A program made the translations under genes and the position numbers. Shown one piece after another: positions 9,402 through 18,142 of a stretch of DNA of 64,000 nt (within the stretch, counting starts at the first letter, position 1; every line of letters begins with the position of its first letter). The stretch lies in NCBI RefSeq assembly GCF_002211365.1, contig NZ_LOKZ01000001.1, positions 248,001 to 312,000 of the forward strand, read 5' to 3'. The notes beneath the pieces are model-generated. The model did not search any database. It was not told where the DNA came from and was given only the letters and a program-made list of their open reading frames with translations. The DNA comes from Rhizobium sp. R711. GTDB taxonomy: Bacteria > Pseudomonadota > Alphaproteobacteria > Rhizobiales > Rhizobiaceae.

Positions 9402-9740
9402 TCACAACCTCGTCCAGATCAGCGAAACGCAAATCACCTTCATCGTGCAGCCGCGCATGTGCACGGTGTCGCCGCTGAGCGTGAGTACGCCGGTGAATGT
9501 CTTTTTGCTCTCCGGCTCAACGATTGTTCCGGTGAAGTTGCCATTGCTGCCCTGGAAGGTGCCTATGCGTTTTCCTGCACTATTGCCGGTCTTCATGGTG
9601 ATGCAGTAGCCTTGGGCGCATTCGTCGATCGCGGCGGTGGTACCGACTTGTGTTTTCCAGGTGCCGACGACAGGCTCTTGAGCCAAAACAGCGAAGGCCA
9701 CGAGCGTCACCGACGCCGTGATCAATACCAGCCGGTTCAT
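9402..9740 (-). CDS. DUF2147-like periplasmic protein
   Basis: A 112-residue exported protein. A signal peptide (MNRLVLITASVTLVAFAVLAQ) is followed by the β-rich pattern of DUF2147: VVGTWKTQ near the N-terminus, a central GTIVEPESKKTFTGVLTL and the end HMRGCTMKVICVSLIWTRL with its paired cysteines. Members are small periplasmic lipocalin-like proteins of unknown role. The length fits the short form of the family. It stands alone and has its own likely terminator just downstream. Confidence 0.8.
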   Translation of the reverse strand: MNRLVLITASVTLVAFAVLAQEPVVGTWKTQVGTTAAIDECAQGYCITMKTGNSAGKRIGTFQGSNGNFTGTIVEPESKKTFTGVLTLSGDTVHMRGCTMKVICVSLIWTRL

Positions 9741-9909
9741 GATTTTCGCCCCCTATGGACAGTCAGGGTGTGGCCGCTGGTCCGGCCTGAAGCGCAAGAC
9801 TATACGCTGCAAAGGCGTCGTGCTCCAGCGTTCAGTGTTCTTTGCGCTGGAAGAACTGTCAGGCGCCCGGGACTGCCTCTCACAGCCCCGAGCGATCGTT
9901 GCTATCGCG

Positions 9910-11913
9910 TCACGCTTCCAGCCACTTCACCTGTTCCGGTGTAAGCCTGATGTCGAGCGCCGAAAGACTGTCTTCCAGCTCTGCAATGGTGCGTGGTCCG
10001 ATCAGCGGAATAACCGGGAACGGCTGAGCGATCACATAGGCGAGTGCAATGTGGATCGGGCTCCGGCCGAGCCTGTTTGCCAGCTCGATTGCCCGGTCCC
10101 GGCGCTCGAAATTGCGATCAGAATACCAGCAACGGACGATTTCGTCATCGCCACGCTTGTCGCGTCCGGCCCGGTCGGTAAAGAAGCCGCGTCCCTGGCT
10201 CGACCAAGCAAAATTCGGAATCTGCTTTTCATTCAGCCATGTCTTCCAGTCGTCGTCGGAGGCCGCAACGCATCCGGCCCAGATCGGATCGAGCATCTCG
10301 GCAAGCGAGAAGTTGTTGGACAGGCAAGCCGGCGCCGTCTTGTCGTTCCTGGCGGCGTAGGCGGAAGCTTCATCGATGCGCTCGCGCGTCCAGTTCGACC
10401 CGCCGAAAATGCCGCGGATACGACCGCGCTTGACCTCTGCATCCATTGCATCGACGAATTCGCCGACAGGAATATCGGTGTTGTCGCGATGCATGAAGTA
10501 GATGTCGACGTAATCGGTCTTCAGCCGGTTCAAGGACTGATCAAGCTGCTTGGCGATGACATCGGGATAGCAAAGCGGTGAATGAGCACCCTTGCCGATC
10601 AGGACGATTTCCTCTCGCGGGATCTTTCGGCTGGTATGCCAGTCGCCAAAGATGCTCTCGGTCTTGCCGCCACCATAGACGAAGGCCGTGTCGAAGATGT
10701 TGCCACCAGCTTCATAGAACGCGTCAAGGGTCAAGGATGCGGCAGCAAAGCTCGGGAAGAATTCAAAACCGAGCGTGACGACCGAGGCTGGCTTGGAAAT
10801 GCCCGGAATCCGGCGCTGCGGAATGCTGTTGCCGCGTCGCACGACATCGCCAGCAAGGTTGGCCGTTCGCTTATCCGCCTTCTCGACCCCGTATTCCAGC
10901 CCGATCGAGGCACGCCATTGGTCGAGAACGCGCAAGTTTCCGACCGAATCGGCCCAGCTCATCCCGGGGGCGCGGAATTCTTTCTCACCGGCGCGGATTG
11001 CATCGCCTGCCGCGTCGACCTCGAAGGAATAGAGCCAACGTTCTTCCTTGACCTCAATCGTCTGCTGTTCGCTCCCCTTGAAGATCTCGATCCTGCCGAC
11101 ACCTCCCTTGTGCCCGGAGGCGAACCAGAAGTCCTTGACCTCGATGCGTCCTTCCGAACCGATGATGCGCAACGTATTGTCCTGCTGCGCCATGATCGAG
11201 CAGGACACTTCGGCGATGATGCCATTTGGAAACTTCAATACGGCGGAAGCCCACTCGTCGACGCCGGATTGACCGAGGTAACCGACGCCGGAGACCTTTT
11301 CTGGCTCGATGAACGATTTGCCCTCGACAGCCCCGGCGATCAATCGCGCCATGGAGACCGGATAACCACCGACATCGAGGATACCGCCGCCGGCCGTCTC
11401 GTTGGAAAAGAGCCGATGTTCGGGCTTGAACGAGCCCATATTGAAGCCGAAGCTCGAACGGATGATGCGCACGTTGCCAATGACGCCGCTCTTGACCAGT
11501 TCGACGATCTTGGCCGTCTGCGGATGGACCCGGTACATGAAGCCCTCGCCGGCAAAGACAGCGGCCTTTTTCGCTTCATGATAAATCGCATCGGCATCGA
11601 ATGCGGAAAGCGCTATCGGCTTTTCGACAAGCACATGCTTGCCGGCGCGGATAGCCTTGATCGCCCATTCGGCATGACCGGTATGAGGCGTTGCGATATA
11701 GATCGCGTCAACCTCCGCATCCTCCAGCAGCCCGTCATATCCCTTGACGATGCGGGCGCCGGGAAAGTTGTCTCCAAGCTCCGGCTTTTGCGGGTTGCGG
11801 GTAGCAATGGCGACGAGCTTTGCAGTGCGTGAATGCGCAATACCGTCCGCAAATGTGCGGGCGATCGTGCCCGGGCCGATGATACCCCAACGGATCGGTT
11901 GGTCTGTGCTCAT
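9910..11913 (-). CDS. fused Gfo/Idh/MocA oxidoreductase and aldo/keto reductase
   Basis: A 667-residue soluble protein made of two complete redox enzymes. Residues 1 to about 340 are a Gfo/Idh/MocA dehydrogenase (GIIGPGTIART Rossmann turn; KHVLVEKPIAL with the family Lys). Residues about 355-667 are an aldo/keto reductase with the catalytic set in place: Asp and Tyr in FDTAFVYGG, Lys in LIGKGAH and His in YFMHRDN. The fusion suggests successive oxidation and reduction of one sugar. The gene is last in the sugar ABC operon, 44 bases after the ATPase, so its substrate is probably the imported sugar. GAGGAA precedes the ATG. No frameshift was seen; the reading frame is continuous. Confidence 0.9.
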   Translation of the reverse strand: MSTDQPIRWGIIGPGTIARTFADGIAHSRTAKLVAIATRNPQKPELGDNFPGARIVKGYDGLLEDAEVDAIYIATPHTGHAEWAIKAIRAGKHVLVEKPIALSAFDADAIYHEAKKAAVFAGEGFMYRVHPQTAKIVELVKSGVIGNVRIIRSSFGFNMGSFKPEHRLFSNETAGGGILDVGGYPVSMARLIAGAVEGKSFIEPEKVSGVGYLGQSGVDEWASAVLKFPNGIIAEVSCSIMAQQDNTLRIIGSEGRIEVKDFWFASGHKGGVGRIEIFKGSEQQTIEVKEERWLYSFEVDAAGDAIRAGEKEFRAPGMSWADSVGNLRVLDQWRASIGLEYGVEKADKRTANLAGDVVRRGNSIPQRRIPGISKPASVVTLGFEFFPSFAAASLTLDAFYEAGGNIFDTAFVYGGGKTESIFGDWHTSRKIPREEIVLIGKGAHSPLCYPDVIAKQLDQSLNRLKTDYVDIYFMHRDNTDIPVGEFVDAMDAEVKRGRIRGIFGGSNWTRERIDEASAYAARNDKTAPACLSNNFSLAEMLDPIWAGCVAASDDDWKTWLNEKQIPNFAWSSQGRGFFTDRAGRDKRGDDEIVRCWYSDRNFERRDRAIELANRLGRSPIHIALAYVIAQPFPVIPLIGPRTIAELEDSLSALDIRLTPEQVKWLEA

Positions 11914-11957
11914 AGAAAATTCCTCTTCATTGCATAGGTCTTGGGGTGAAGGTGCAG

Positions 11958-13043
11958 TCAGCGCAGGCGCTTGCCGTGGCTGTCGAACAGAAAAATGTGG
12001 CTGACGCTCAGACCGACGCTAAGCGTGTCTCGATTACCGGCTGCGCGCGATTCCGGGCGCTCGATGATGAGCGGCTCGCCGCCTGCCGTTGTCGCGTAGA
12101 TGTAGCTTGTGTTACCGAGGTGCTCGGCGACGTCGATCGTGACGGTGAGATCCGCCTGCCCTCGCCCGGCATCGACAAAATGCTCCGGCCGGATGCCGAG
12201 CGTGACCTCGGCCCCAAGCACGATCGGCCCGCTGATCGGCATGCTCAGGCGCACGTTGCGGTCGCCAGCCAGTGCAACGGTTGCGCTCGAACCATCCCTC
12301 TCGATGATCTCGGCCTTGAGGAAGTTCATCTTCGGCGAGCCGACGAAGCCGGCAACGAACTGGTTGGCGGGATCGTCGTAAAGGTCGAGCGGAGCGCCGA
12401 CCTGCTCGATATTGCCAGCACGCAGGACGACGATCTTGTCGGCCAGCGTCATCGCTTCGGTCTGGTCGTGGGTGACATAGATCATCGTCGTGCCGAGCTG
12501 CTTGTGCAGTCGCGAGATCTCGACGCGCATCTGTACACGCAGTTCCGCATCGAGATTCGACAACGGCTCATCGAAGAGGAAGACTTGAGGCTCGCGCACG
12601 ATGGCGCGGCCAATGGCGACGCGCTGGCGCTGGCCGCCCGAAAGTTGTTTCGGACGCCGCTGCATCAGCTCGTTGATCTGGAGGATGTTGGCTGCGTGCC
12701 TGACACGCTTCTCAGTGTCCTGTTTCGGGTTGCCGTTCATGCGCAGACCGAAGCTCAGGTTCTCCTCGACCGTCATGTGCGGGTAGAGCGCATAGGATTG
12801 GAAGACCATCGCAATACCACGGTCGGCAGGTTCCACGTCGTTGACGACCTTACCGCCGATATTGATCTCCCCGCCCGAGATATCCTCAAGACCGGCGATC
12901 ATGCGAAGCAGTGTGGACTTGCCACAGCCCGATGGACCGACGAAGACGACAAACTCGCCATCCCTGACCTCAAGGCTGGCGCCATGGATGATTTCCAGCG
13001 CACCGAAGCGCTTGACGACATTTTTCAACGAAAGTTCAGACAT
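11958..13043 (-). CDS. sugar ABC importer ATPase (MalK/UgpC type)
   Basis: A 361-residue cytoplasmic ATPase that powers the importer encoded upstream. Seen are Walker A GPSGCGKST (about 36-44), the Q-loop region MVFQSYALYPHM, signature LSGGQRQRVAIGRA, Walker B VFLFDEPLSNLDA and the switch His in YVTHDQTEAM. A C-terminal OB-type regulatory domain follows (VTLGIRPEHF, about 265-275), as usual for the carbohydrate CUT1 class. It starts 15 bases after the second permease gene and belongs to the same operon. Confidence 0.95.
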   Translation of the reverse strand: MSELSLKNVVKRFGALEIIHGASLEVRDGEFVVFVGPSGCGKSTLLRMIAGLEDISGGEINIGGKVVNDVEPADRGIAMVFQSYALYPHMTVEENLSFGLRMNGNPKQDTEKRVRHAANILQINELMQRRPKQLSGGQRQRVAIGRAIVREPQVFLFDEPLSNLDAELRVQMRVEISRLHKQLGTTMIYVTHDQTEAMTLADKIVVLRAGNIEQVGAPLDLYDDPANQFVAGFVGSPKMNFLKAEIIERDGSSATVALAGDRNVRLSMPISGPIVLGAEVTLGIRPEHFVDAGRGQADLTVTIDVAEHLGNTSYIYATTAGGEPLIIERPESRAAGNRDTLSVGLSVSHIFLFDSHGKRLR

Positions 13044-13058
13044 CAGGCGTTTTCCCGA

Positions 13059-13895
13059 TTATTTGACTGCGCCGGCCGCAATGCCGGCGATGAAGTGGCG
13101 CTGCAAGAACACGAAGACGACCAGAATCGGCGCCGTCAGCATAATCGCGCCCGCCATGATCCCTCCCCAGGATACCTTGGTGAGGCCGATGAGGGTTCCG
13201 AGTGCCACGGGTGCCGTCATCATCCCCGGCTTGGAGTTGATAAGCAGCGGCCAGAGATAATTGTTCCAGGAGTGCAGGAAGAGGATAATGGAAAGCGCCG
13301 CCATCGTCGGCCTTGCGAGCGGCAGCGCGATCCGAAGGAATATCTGCCATTCCTTGACGCCTTCGACGCGGGCCGCATCGAAGAGCTCCCCTGGCATCAT
13401 CGAGAAGGCCTGACGCATAAATAGAACGCCGAGCGAGTTGAAGAGTGGCGGGACGATCAAGGCGATCCAGGTGTTTGCCAGCTTGAACTCGCGTGCCACC
13501 ATAATGAATTGCGGGATGACGACGACGGCAAAGGGCAGCGTAATGGTGCCGAGAATGATGCCGATGACGATCGAGCGCCCAACGAAGCGATAGCGCGCCA
13601 GCGCCCAACCCGCCATGGAGGTGAGAAGCACGGACAGGAACGTATAGATCACTGCAACGCCAATTGAGATGAACATCGCGCGGATGAAGTCGGTATCGGC
13701 CTGCAAGTTATTGAAATTCGCAATGAAGTTGGTCGAGGGCCATAGCACGATCTCGGGACTGAAGATGCCGAAATCCGGCATCGTCGAGAAGACGAACATC
13801 ATCCACAGCGGAAACAGCCAGATGATGGCGAGCGGCGTCAGGATGGCGTGGAGGGCGATCTGCCTGACCAGCAGTGATTGGGACTTCGATCTCAT
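13059..13895 (-). CDS. sugar ABC importer permease, MalG type
   Basis: A 278-residue inner-membrane subunit with six predicted helices. The EAA loop reads EGVKEWQIFLRIALPLARPTM, where the ATPase docks. The start is taken at ATG 13895, preceded by GAAGGGAG, rather than at an upstream in-frame TTG. The ATG overlaps the stop of the upstream permease gene in ATGA, so translation is coupled. It pairs with that permease as the CUT1 heterodimer. Confidence 0.93.
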   Translation of the reverse strand: MRSKSQSLLVRQIALHAILTPLAIIWLFPLWMMFVFSTMPDFGIFSPEIVLWPSTNFIANFNNLQADTDFIRAMFISIGVAVIYTFLSVLLTSMAGWALARYRFVGRSIVIGIILGTITLPFAVVVIPQFIMVAREFKLANTWIALIVPPLFNSLGVLFMRQAFSMMPGELFDAARVEGVKEWQIFLRIALPLARPTMAALSIILFLHSWNNYLWPLLINSKPGMMTAPVALGTLIGLTKVSWGGIMAGAIMLTAPILVVFVFLQRHFIAGIAAGAVK

Positions 13896-14752
13896 TTCGG
13901 CTCCCTTCCAATCCAAAGGTTAAAGAGAGAGATCGCCACTGCAAGCGCCGCCATCGTGTAGGCCACAGCCGAGGCATAGCCGAAATTCAGCGAGCGGAAG
14001 CCCTCTCGATAAAGGAGAAGGCCAAGCGTTTCCGTTCCACCTCCCGGACCGCCCCTGTTGGTGATGAGAAACGGCTCGGTGAAGAGCTGCATCGTGCCGA
14101 TGACCGACAGGATGACGCAAAACAGGATGATCGGTTTCAAGAGCGGCAAGGTGATGTGGAAGAACTGCTGTGTCTTGCTGACGCGATCGAGCGTTGCCGC
14201 TTCGTAAACATCGTCGGGAATGGATTGCAGGCCCGCAAGAATGATGATCGCGTTGTAGCCGGCCCAGCGCCATGTCACAGCGATGATGATCAGGGTCATG
14301 GCAGCGTTGGCATTGTCGAACCAGGAAACGGCTGGAAGGCCGACCAAGGTGATGATCTTGTTGACGATGCCGAAATCGAAGCTGAACATCAGGCGAAAGA
14401 CCGCAGAATAGGCCACCTCGCCAACGACGACAGGGGCGAAAAAGGCAAAACGGAACAGCGGCCGCGCCTTTAGGAGTGGAGAGTTCAAGAGCACCGCCAT
14501 CACGGTGGCGATGGCGATCATCACCGGCACTTGGATGACCAGGATGATCAGGGTGTTATAAAGCGCATTGTAGAAGGCCGGATCGCCGAAGAGACGGCCC
14601 CAGTTGACGGAAAGACTGAATTTCCACGGATTGACACGGGTATTCTGAAACGAGGTCAGAAACGAACTGATGATCGGCCATATCCAGAAGGTCGCAAAGA
14701 CCAGGAGATAAGGCGCAAGAAAAGCGTAGGCGTTCCGGTTGCGGATCGGCAT
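13892..14752 (-). CDS. sugar ABC importer permease, MalF type
   Basis: A 286-residue inner-membrane subunit with six predicted helices starting YAFLAPYLLVFATFWIW. The EAA loop is seen as EAATLDRVSKTQQFFHITLP. GAGGAG lies just before the ATG at 14752, which is preferred over in-frame codons up to 14782. A GC-rich stem-loop separates it from the binding-protein gene upstream, which should lower its expression relative to that protein. Confidence 0.93.
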   Translation of the reverse strand: MPIRNRNAYAFLAPYLLVFATFWIWPIISSFLTSFQNTRVNPWKFSLSVNWGRLFGDPAFYNALYNTLIILVIQVPVMIAIATVMAVLLNSPLLKARPLFRFAFFAPVVVGEVAYSAVFRLMFSFDFGIVNKIITLVGLPAVSWFDNANAAMTLIIIAVTWRWAGYNAIIILAGLQSIPDDVYEAATLDRVSKTQQFFHITLPLLKPIILFCVILSVIGTMQLFTEPFLITNRGGPGGGTETLGLLLYREGFRSLNFGYASAVAYTMAALAVAISLFNLWIGREPK

Positions 14753-14796
14753 TCCATTCTCCTCACAGACGAGACGAGCCATCCCTTAGGATGGGG

Positions 14797-14820
14797 GCCG
14801 GGCGCCACATGACGCCCGGC
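14797..14820 (-). other. intergenic stem-loop after binding-protein gene
   Basis: GCCGGGCG and CGCCCGGC pair as a perfect 8-bp stem with an 8-base loop, 9 bases past the binding-protein stop and upstream of the permease start. No T-run follows. Such stems commonly protect the upstream mRNA 3' end or partly stop transcription. Confidence 0.65.
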
Positions 14821-14828
14821 ACCGTTAC

Positions 14829-16106
14829 TCATTTCGCAAGCGGAAGGCCTGTCGCTGTGGCGATTTGCTTTGCGGCATCGTCAAGCGCGGCCTTCGCGTC
14901 AGGATAACCGCCGGCAAAGTACTTGGTCTGCGCGGCCCTGTAGATCGAGTCCGCATCCGTCTGAAAGGCCGTGCCGCGGCTTGGAACGATCTTCGGCAGG
15001 GTCGACAGGATATCGACCCAGACCTTCTGCCCACCCCAGAAAGGTTGCGGCTCGTTGACAAACGGGTCCTGAACGGCGGTCAACAGCGACGGAACCAGAC
15101 CAAAGGACTTCAGCATCGTCACCTGGCCTTCATTGGTGCCAAGAGCGTAGTTGATGTAGGTCCAGGCGGCCTCCTTATTCTGCGAGTTGGCGGCGATTGC
15201 AAGCGACGAGCCGCCGAGATTTGCTGCATGCGGGCCATCGGCCGTCAGGCTTGGCATCGTATAGACACCCCACTTGCCAGCAAGATCGGGCGAGCCGGAT
15301 CTGATTGTGCCTTCATACCAGCCGCCATACATCTGGCTGGCGACCTTGCCTGCGGTATTGGCCTGGATCTTCTCATCCCAGATGGCTGCCGTCAGCGTGC
15401 CGGCGTCCTTCATCTGCTTGACCTTTTCGAGCGTCGCAACGCAGGCTGGCTGATTGATGGTGATCGTCTGGCCATCCGTCGAGAAGTAGCCGCAGCCCTG
15501 CTCGTTGGAAATCATGCGGAACCATTCGCTGTCGCCATTGAAGTCGGCCTGTGCCATGACGACACCGGGATTGGCCGCTGATATCTTCTTCCCAGCCGCG
15601 ATGAAGTCGTCCCAGGTCTTGATCGTCGACGGATCAACGCCTGCCTTCTCATAAATGTCGCGGCGATAGAATACGGCGACCGGGCCGGAATCCCAGGGCA
15701 TGGCATAGGCGACGTCGCCGACCTCAAGCTCGGTGCGCTTGAAGTCCGGAAACTTTGCCTGTATCTCCGGCGTGTAGCCAAGTTCTTTCAGGTTGGCGAA
15801 GCAATCGGGGAAGCGACTCCAGAAGATTTCCGCCTCGAAATTCTCGACGCTGACGATGTCAGGCAGTCCTTCGCCGCCGGCTGCGCAAGCCGCGAGCATC
15901 TTGTCGAAGACCTGCTGGTTGCCGAGATCCTCGACCGTGACCTTGATGTCGGGATGCTGTTTGTTGAAGCCCTCAAGCGTGGACTTCAGCGCCGATGCGG
16001 CGATGTTCCAGCTCCAGATGGTGAGATTGCCCGACTGCTGCGCGAATGCAGAACCGGAAGCAAGAAGTGCGACTGCAGCGGTCGCAGCGATAAGCTTGAA
16101 GCGCAT
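14829..16106 (-). CDS. extracellular sugar-binding protein (SBP family 1)
   Basis: A 425-residue periplasmic receptor that hands a sugar to the permease pair. The signal peptide is MRFKLIAATAAVALLASGSAFAQ. The mature part shows the family 1 pattern: LTIWSWNIAASALKSTLEGFNKQHP at the first β-α unit, a central hinge near MPWDSGPVAVFYRRDIYEKAG and GKVASQMYGGWYEG. The ligand cannot be read directly. The operon order is binding protein, two permeases, ATPase and fused oxidoreductase; the AraC gene diverges from it at 16193. Confidence 0.93.
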   Translation of the reverse strand: MRFKLIAATAAVALLASGSAFAQQSGNLTIWSWNIAASALKSTLEGFNKQHPDIKVTVEDLGNQQVFDKMLAACAAGGEGLPDIVSVENFEAEIFWSRFPDCFANLKELGYTPEIQAKFPDFKRTELEVGDVAYAMPWDSGPVAVFYRRDIYEKAGVDPSTIKTWDDFIAAGKKISAANPGVVMAQADFNGDSEWFRMISNEQGCGYFSTDGQTITINQPACVATLEKVKQMKDAGTLTAAIWDEKIQANTAGKVASQMYGGWYEGTIRSGSPDLAGKWGVYTMPSLTADGPHAANLGGSSLAIAANSQNKEAAWTYINYALGTNEGQVTMLKSFGLVPSLLTAVQDPFVNEPQPFWGGQKVWVDILSTLPKIVPSRGTAFQTDADSIYRAAQTKYFAGGYPDAKAALDDAAKQIATATGLPLAK

Positions 16107-16192
16107 TGAAAATCCTCCCTTTTCAATTGCCGTCCCTTAGCGAACGCGGCTAGACTATCTGGAAGGGAGCCGCTGTCTCCTAAAAAGGGAAC

Positions 16193-17101
16193 ATGGATTT
16201 GGCGGAAAGTAAGATCGTAAAGCGGGCTGTCTATCAGCCGGGAGCGAGCAGTATCGAAGGGATGCCGACGGCCCTTCAGATGTTTCACAACCATCCACCT
16301 GTGATGCTGATGCCGCACTGGCACGTGCAGGTCGAAGTCAATTATATCATGCAAGGCAGTGTACATTACCGCATCAACGGCCAGAAGATCTCCATGAAGG
16401 CAGGCGACATGTGCCTGTTTTGGGGTGGACAACCCCACCAGATGGACGATTGCTCCGAAGACGCGATCTATGCCGGTGGGCACCTTCCGCTCGTCTACTT
16501 CTTCCGCATGCGTCTGCCGATTAATATTTCCAGCCGCCTGATGAAAGGCGAGATCCTTTTCACCTCGGCAACGGACGCTGCCGACAGGGAGAACTTTCCC
16601 CGCTGGGTTCGCTATGCCAGGTCCGGCGATGCCGCCAAGGCACAACATGCCGTCGACGAGATGCTGTTGCGGGTGGAGCGGATCGCGCTGGAACCCTATT
16701 TGATGCTGTCAACACTCGGACCAACGGATGCTGACGATATCGAGCAGTGCTATCCGCAGTCTTCTCGCAGCGTTGCGCGTATGTGCGACTTCATCGCCGT
16801 CAATTTCCTGCAGGAAATTGATTCGGTCGATATCGCGCGAGCGGCCGACCTTCATCCGAAATATGCAATGAACCTGTTCAAGAAGACGACCGGCATGACA
16901 CTCAACAAATATGTCAACCTGCTGCGTCTGTCGCGGGCGCAGGCCATGTTGATGAACGATGAGGCAAATGTCTTGCAGGTTGCCATGGATAGCGGGTTTG
17001 GCTCGATCAGCGCCTTTAACAAGTCGTTTCGTCATATCGCGGGCATGTCGCCTTCCGACTTTCGCCGTGACGCGCGCATGGTCACCCAGTATGCGCCTTA
17101 A
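16193..17101 (+). CDS. AraC family transcriptional regulator
   Basis: A 302-residue sugar-responsive regulator. The N-terminal cupin region (PHWHVQVEVNYIMQGSVHYRINGQ, about 41-64) resembles the MelR/ChbR type that binds sugars. The C-terminal double helix-turn-helix starts near SVARMCDFIAVNF (about residue 192) and includes VAMDSGFGSISAFNKSFRHIAG and MSPSDFRRD. The gene diverges from the sugar ABC operon with 86 bases between starts, so it most likely controls that operon in response to the imported sugar. Confidence 0.92.
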   Translation: MDLAESKIVKRAVYQPGASSIEGMPTALQMFHNHPPVMLMPHWHVQVEVNYIMQGSVHYRINGQKISMKAGDMCLFWGGQPHQMDDCSEDAIYAGGHLPLVYFFRMRLPINISSRLMKGEILFTSATDAADRENFPRWVRYARSGDAAKAQHAVDEMLLRVERIALEPYLMLSTLGPTDADDIEQCYPQSSRSVARMCDFIAVNFLQEIDSVDIARAADLHPKYAMNLFKKTTGMTLNKYVNLLRLSRAQAMLMNDEANVLQVAMDSGFGSISAFNKSFRHIAGMSPSDFRRDARMVTQYAP

Positions 17102-17118
17102 GCGGTGATGGCGCTGTC

Positions 17119-18027
17119 TCATGGGTTTCGCGTTGTGGCGAAGACTTTGTAGAGAAGCTCGGCGGAGGCCGACAGCTCGCGGTCCTTGAGTTTGATGAGA
17201 CCGAAGCCCGGGACGGAGATGTCTCCCTCGATCTGCAACGCCTTGACGAGACCGTGCCGTTCGAGAAGTGCGACCACCGGCTCGGCGAAGATGCCGAGCC
17301 GTTGGCTCTGCAGAATCAGCAGCATGGTTAAGAGTGCATCGGAGGTTGAAACGACGCTTGCCGGAACGATGCCGTGGCGGCGTATGAAATCATCTATGAC
17401 CTGGCGCAGGAACGAACCGTGGGGCTGCAGCACCCAGCTTTGGTGCCTGAGGTCATTCTCGGTAACCACGGGCTTGGCCGCTAGCGGATGATCCACGGCT
17501 ACGATGACGCGCAGCGTCTCCTGCCCGACTGGCAGATAGTCAAACCAGAGCGGGTTCATTCCACTTGGTACACGGCACACGGCAAAGTCCAGCCTGCGGC
17601 TCAAGACATCTTCAAGCAGCACGTCGCTGCTGCCGACGGAGATGCTGATGTCGATCGTCGGGTGGGTCTCGAAGATGCGCTTCAGCGCAGGGGCAACGTA
17701 ATCGGCGGCTGGCGTCATGATCGTACCGAATGCGACACTGCCGCCCTGCCCGGCGGCTGCGACCACCATTTCATATTCTGCGCGCTGCGCTTCGGAAATC
17801 AGCATCTTCGCATGGCGAACGATCACCTCGCCCTCAAGGGTCGGTATGAGGCCGCGATTATGGCGCTCGAAGAGCTGATGACCGGACATCTGCTCCAGCT
17901 CGTTCAAGGTTCTGGACAGCGCCGGCTGCGAGACACCAAACATTTCCGCGACCACCCCAAGCTTTCCGTGTTCACTGAGCGCCACGAGCATCTTCAAGTG
18001 CCGCAGCCTGAACCCGTCCAATCCCAT
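17119..18027 (-). CDS. LysR family regulator, GbpR-like
   Basis: A 302-residue regulator with the LysR helix-turn-helix at about 8-66 (LSEHGKLGVVAEMFGVSQPALSRTLNELE) and a two-lobed effector domain. The sequence and neighbourhood resemble GbpR, the sugar-responsive regulator of Agrobacterium galactose/arabinose genes. It is divergent from the sugar-acid dehydratase gene, which is followed by GguC, so it probably senses an aldose or its acid and controls both. GAGGAGG lies before the ATG, and a T-N11-A palindrome sits directly upstream. The resemblance to GbpR is from memory. Confidence 0.88.
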   Translation of the reverse strand: MGLDGFRLRHLKMLVALSEHGKLGVVAEMFGVSQPALSRTLNELEQMSGHQLFERHNRGLIPTLEGEVIVRHAKMLISEAQRAEYEMVVAAAGQGGSVAFGTIMTPAADYVAPALKRIFETHPTIDISISVGSSDVLLEDVLSRRLDFAVCRVPSGMNPLWFDYLPVGQETLRVIVAVDHPLAAKPVVTENDLRHQSWVLQPHGSFLRQVIDDFIRRHGIVPASVVSTSDALLTMLLILQSQRLGIFAEPVVALLERHGLVKALQIEGDISVPGFGLIKLKDRELSASAELLYKVFATTRNP

Positions 18028-18038
18028 AGTGCCTCCTC

Positions 18039-18059
18039 GATATAAGCAATTTGCATATC
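18039..18059. promoter_or_regulatory. candidate LysR operator, GATAT-N11-ATATC
   Basis: A 5-bp inverted repeat with an 11-base spacer fits the T-N11-A rule of LysR sites. It lies between the divergent LysR and dehydratase genes, just beyond the LysR ribosome binding site, where it could serve both autorepression and activation. Confidence 0.5.
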
Positions 18060-18142
18060 AAAATGCGAAAGACTGATTATACATTCCTTTATCGATCAGC
18101 TAAGTGCATGACAGCAACCGCGTCAACGCAAGGAAATTCATC

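Noticed and set aside
10582-11832. 416-codon open frame on the plus strand
   Set aside because: It is antisense to the fused oxidoreductase, with no ribosome binding site or recognisable motif.
11946-13424. Long 492-codon open frame on the plus strand
   Set aside because: It is antisense to the ABC ATPase and permease genes, has shadow-type composition (rich in His, Arg, Asp) and no family motifs.
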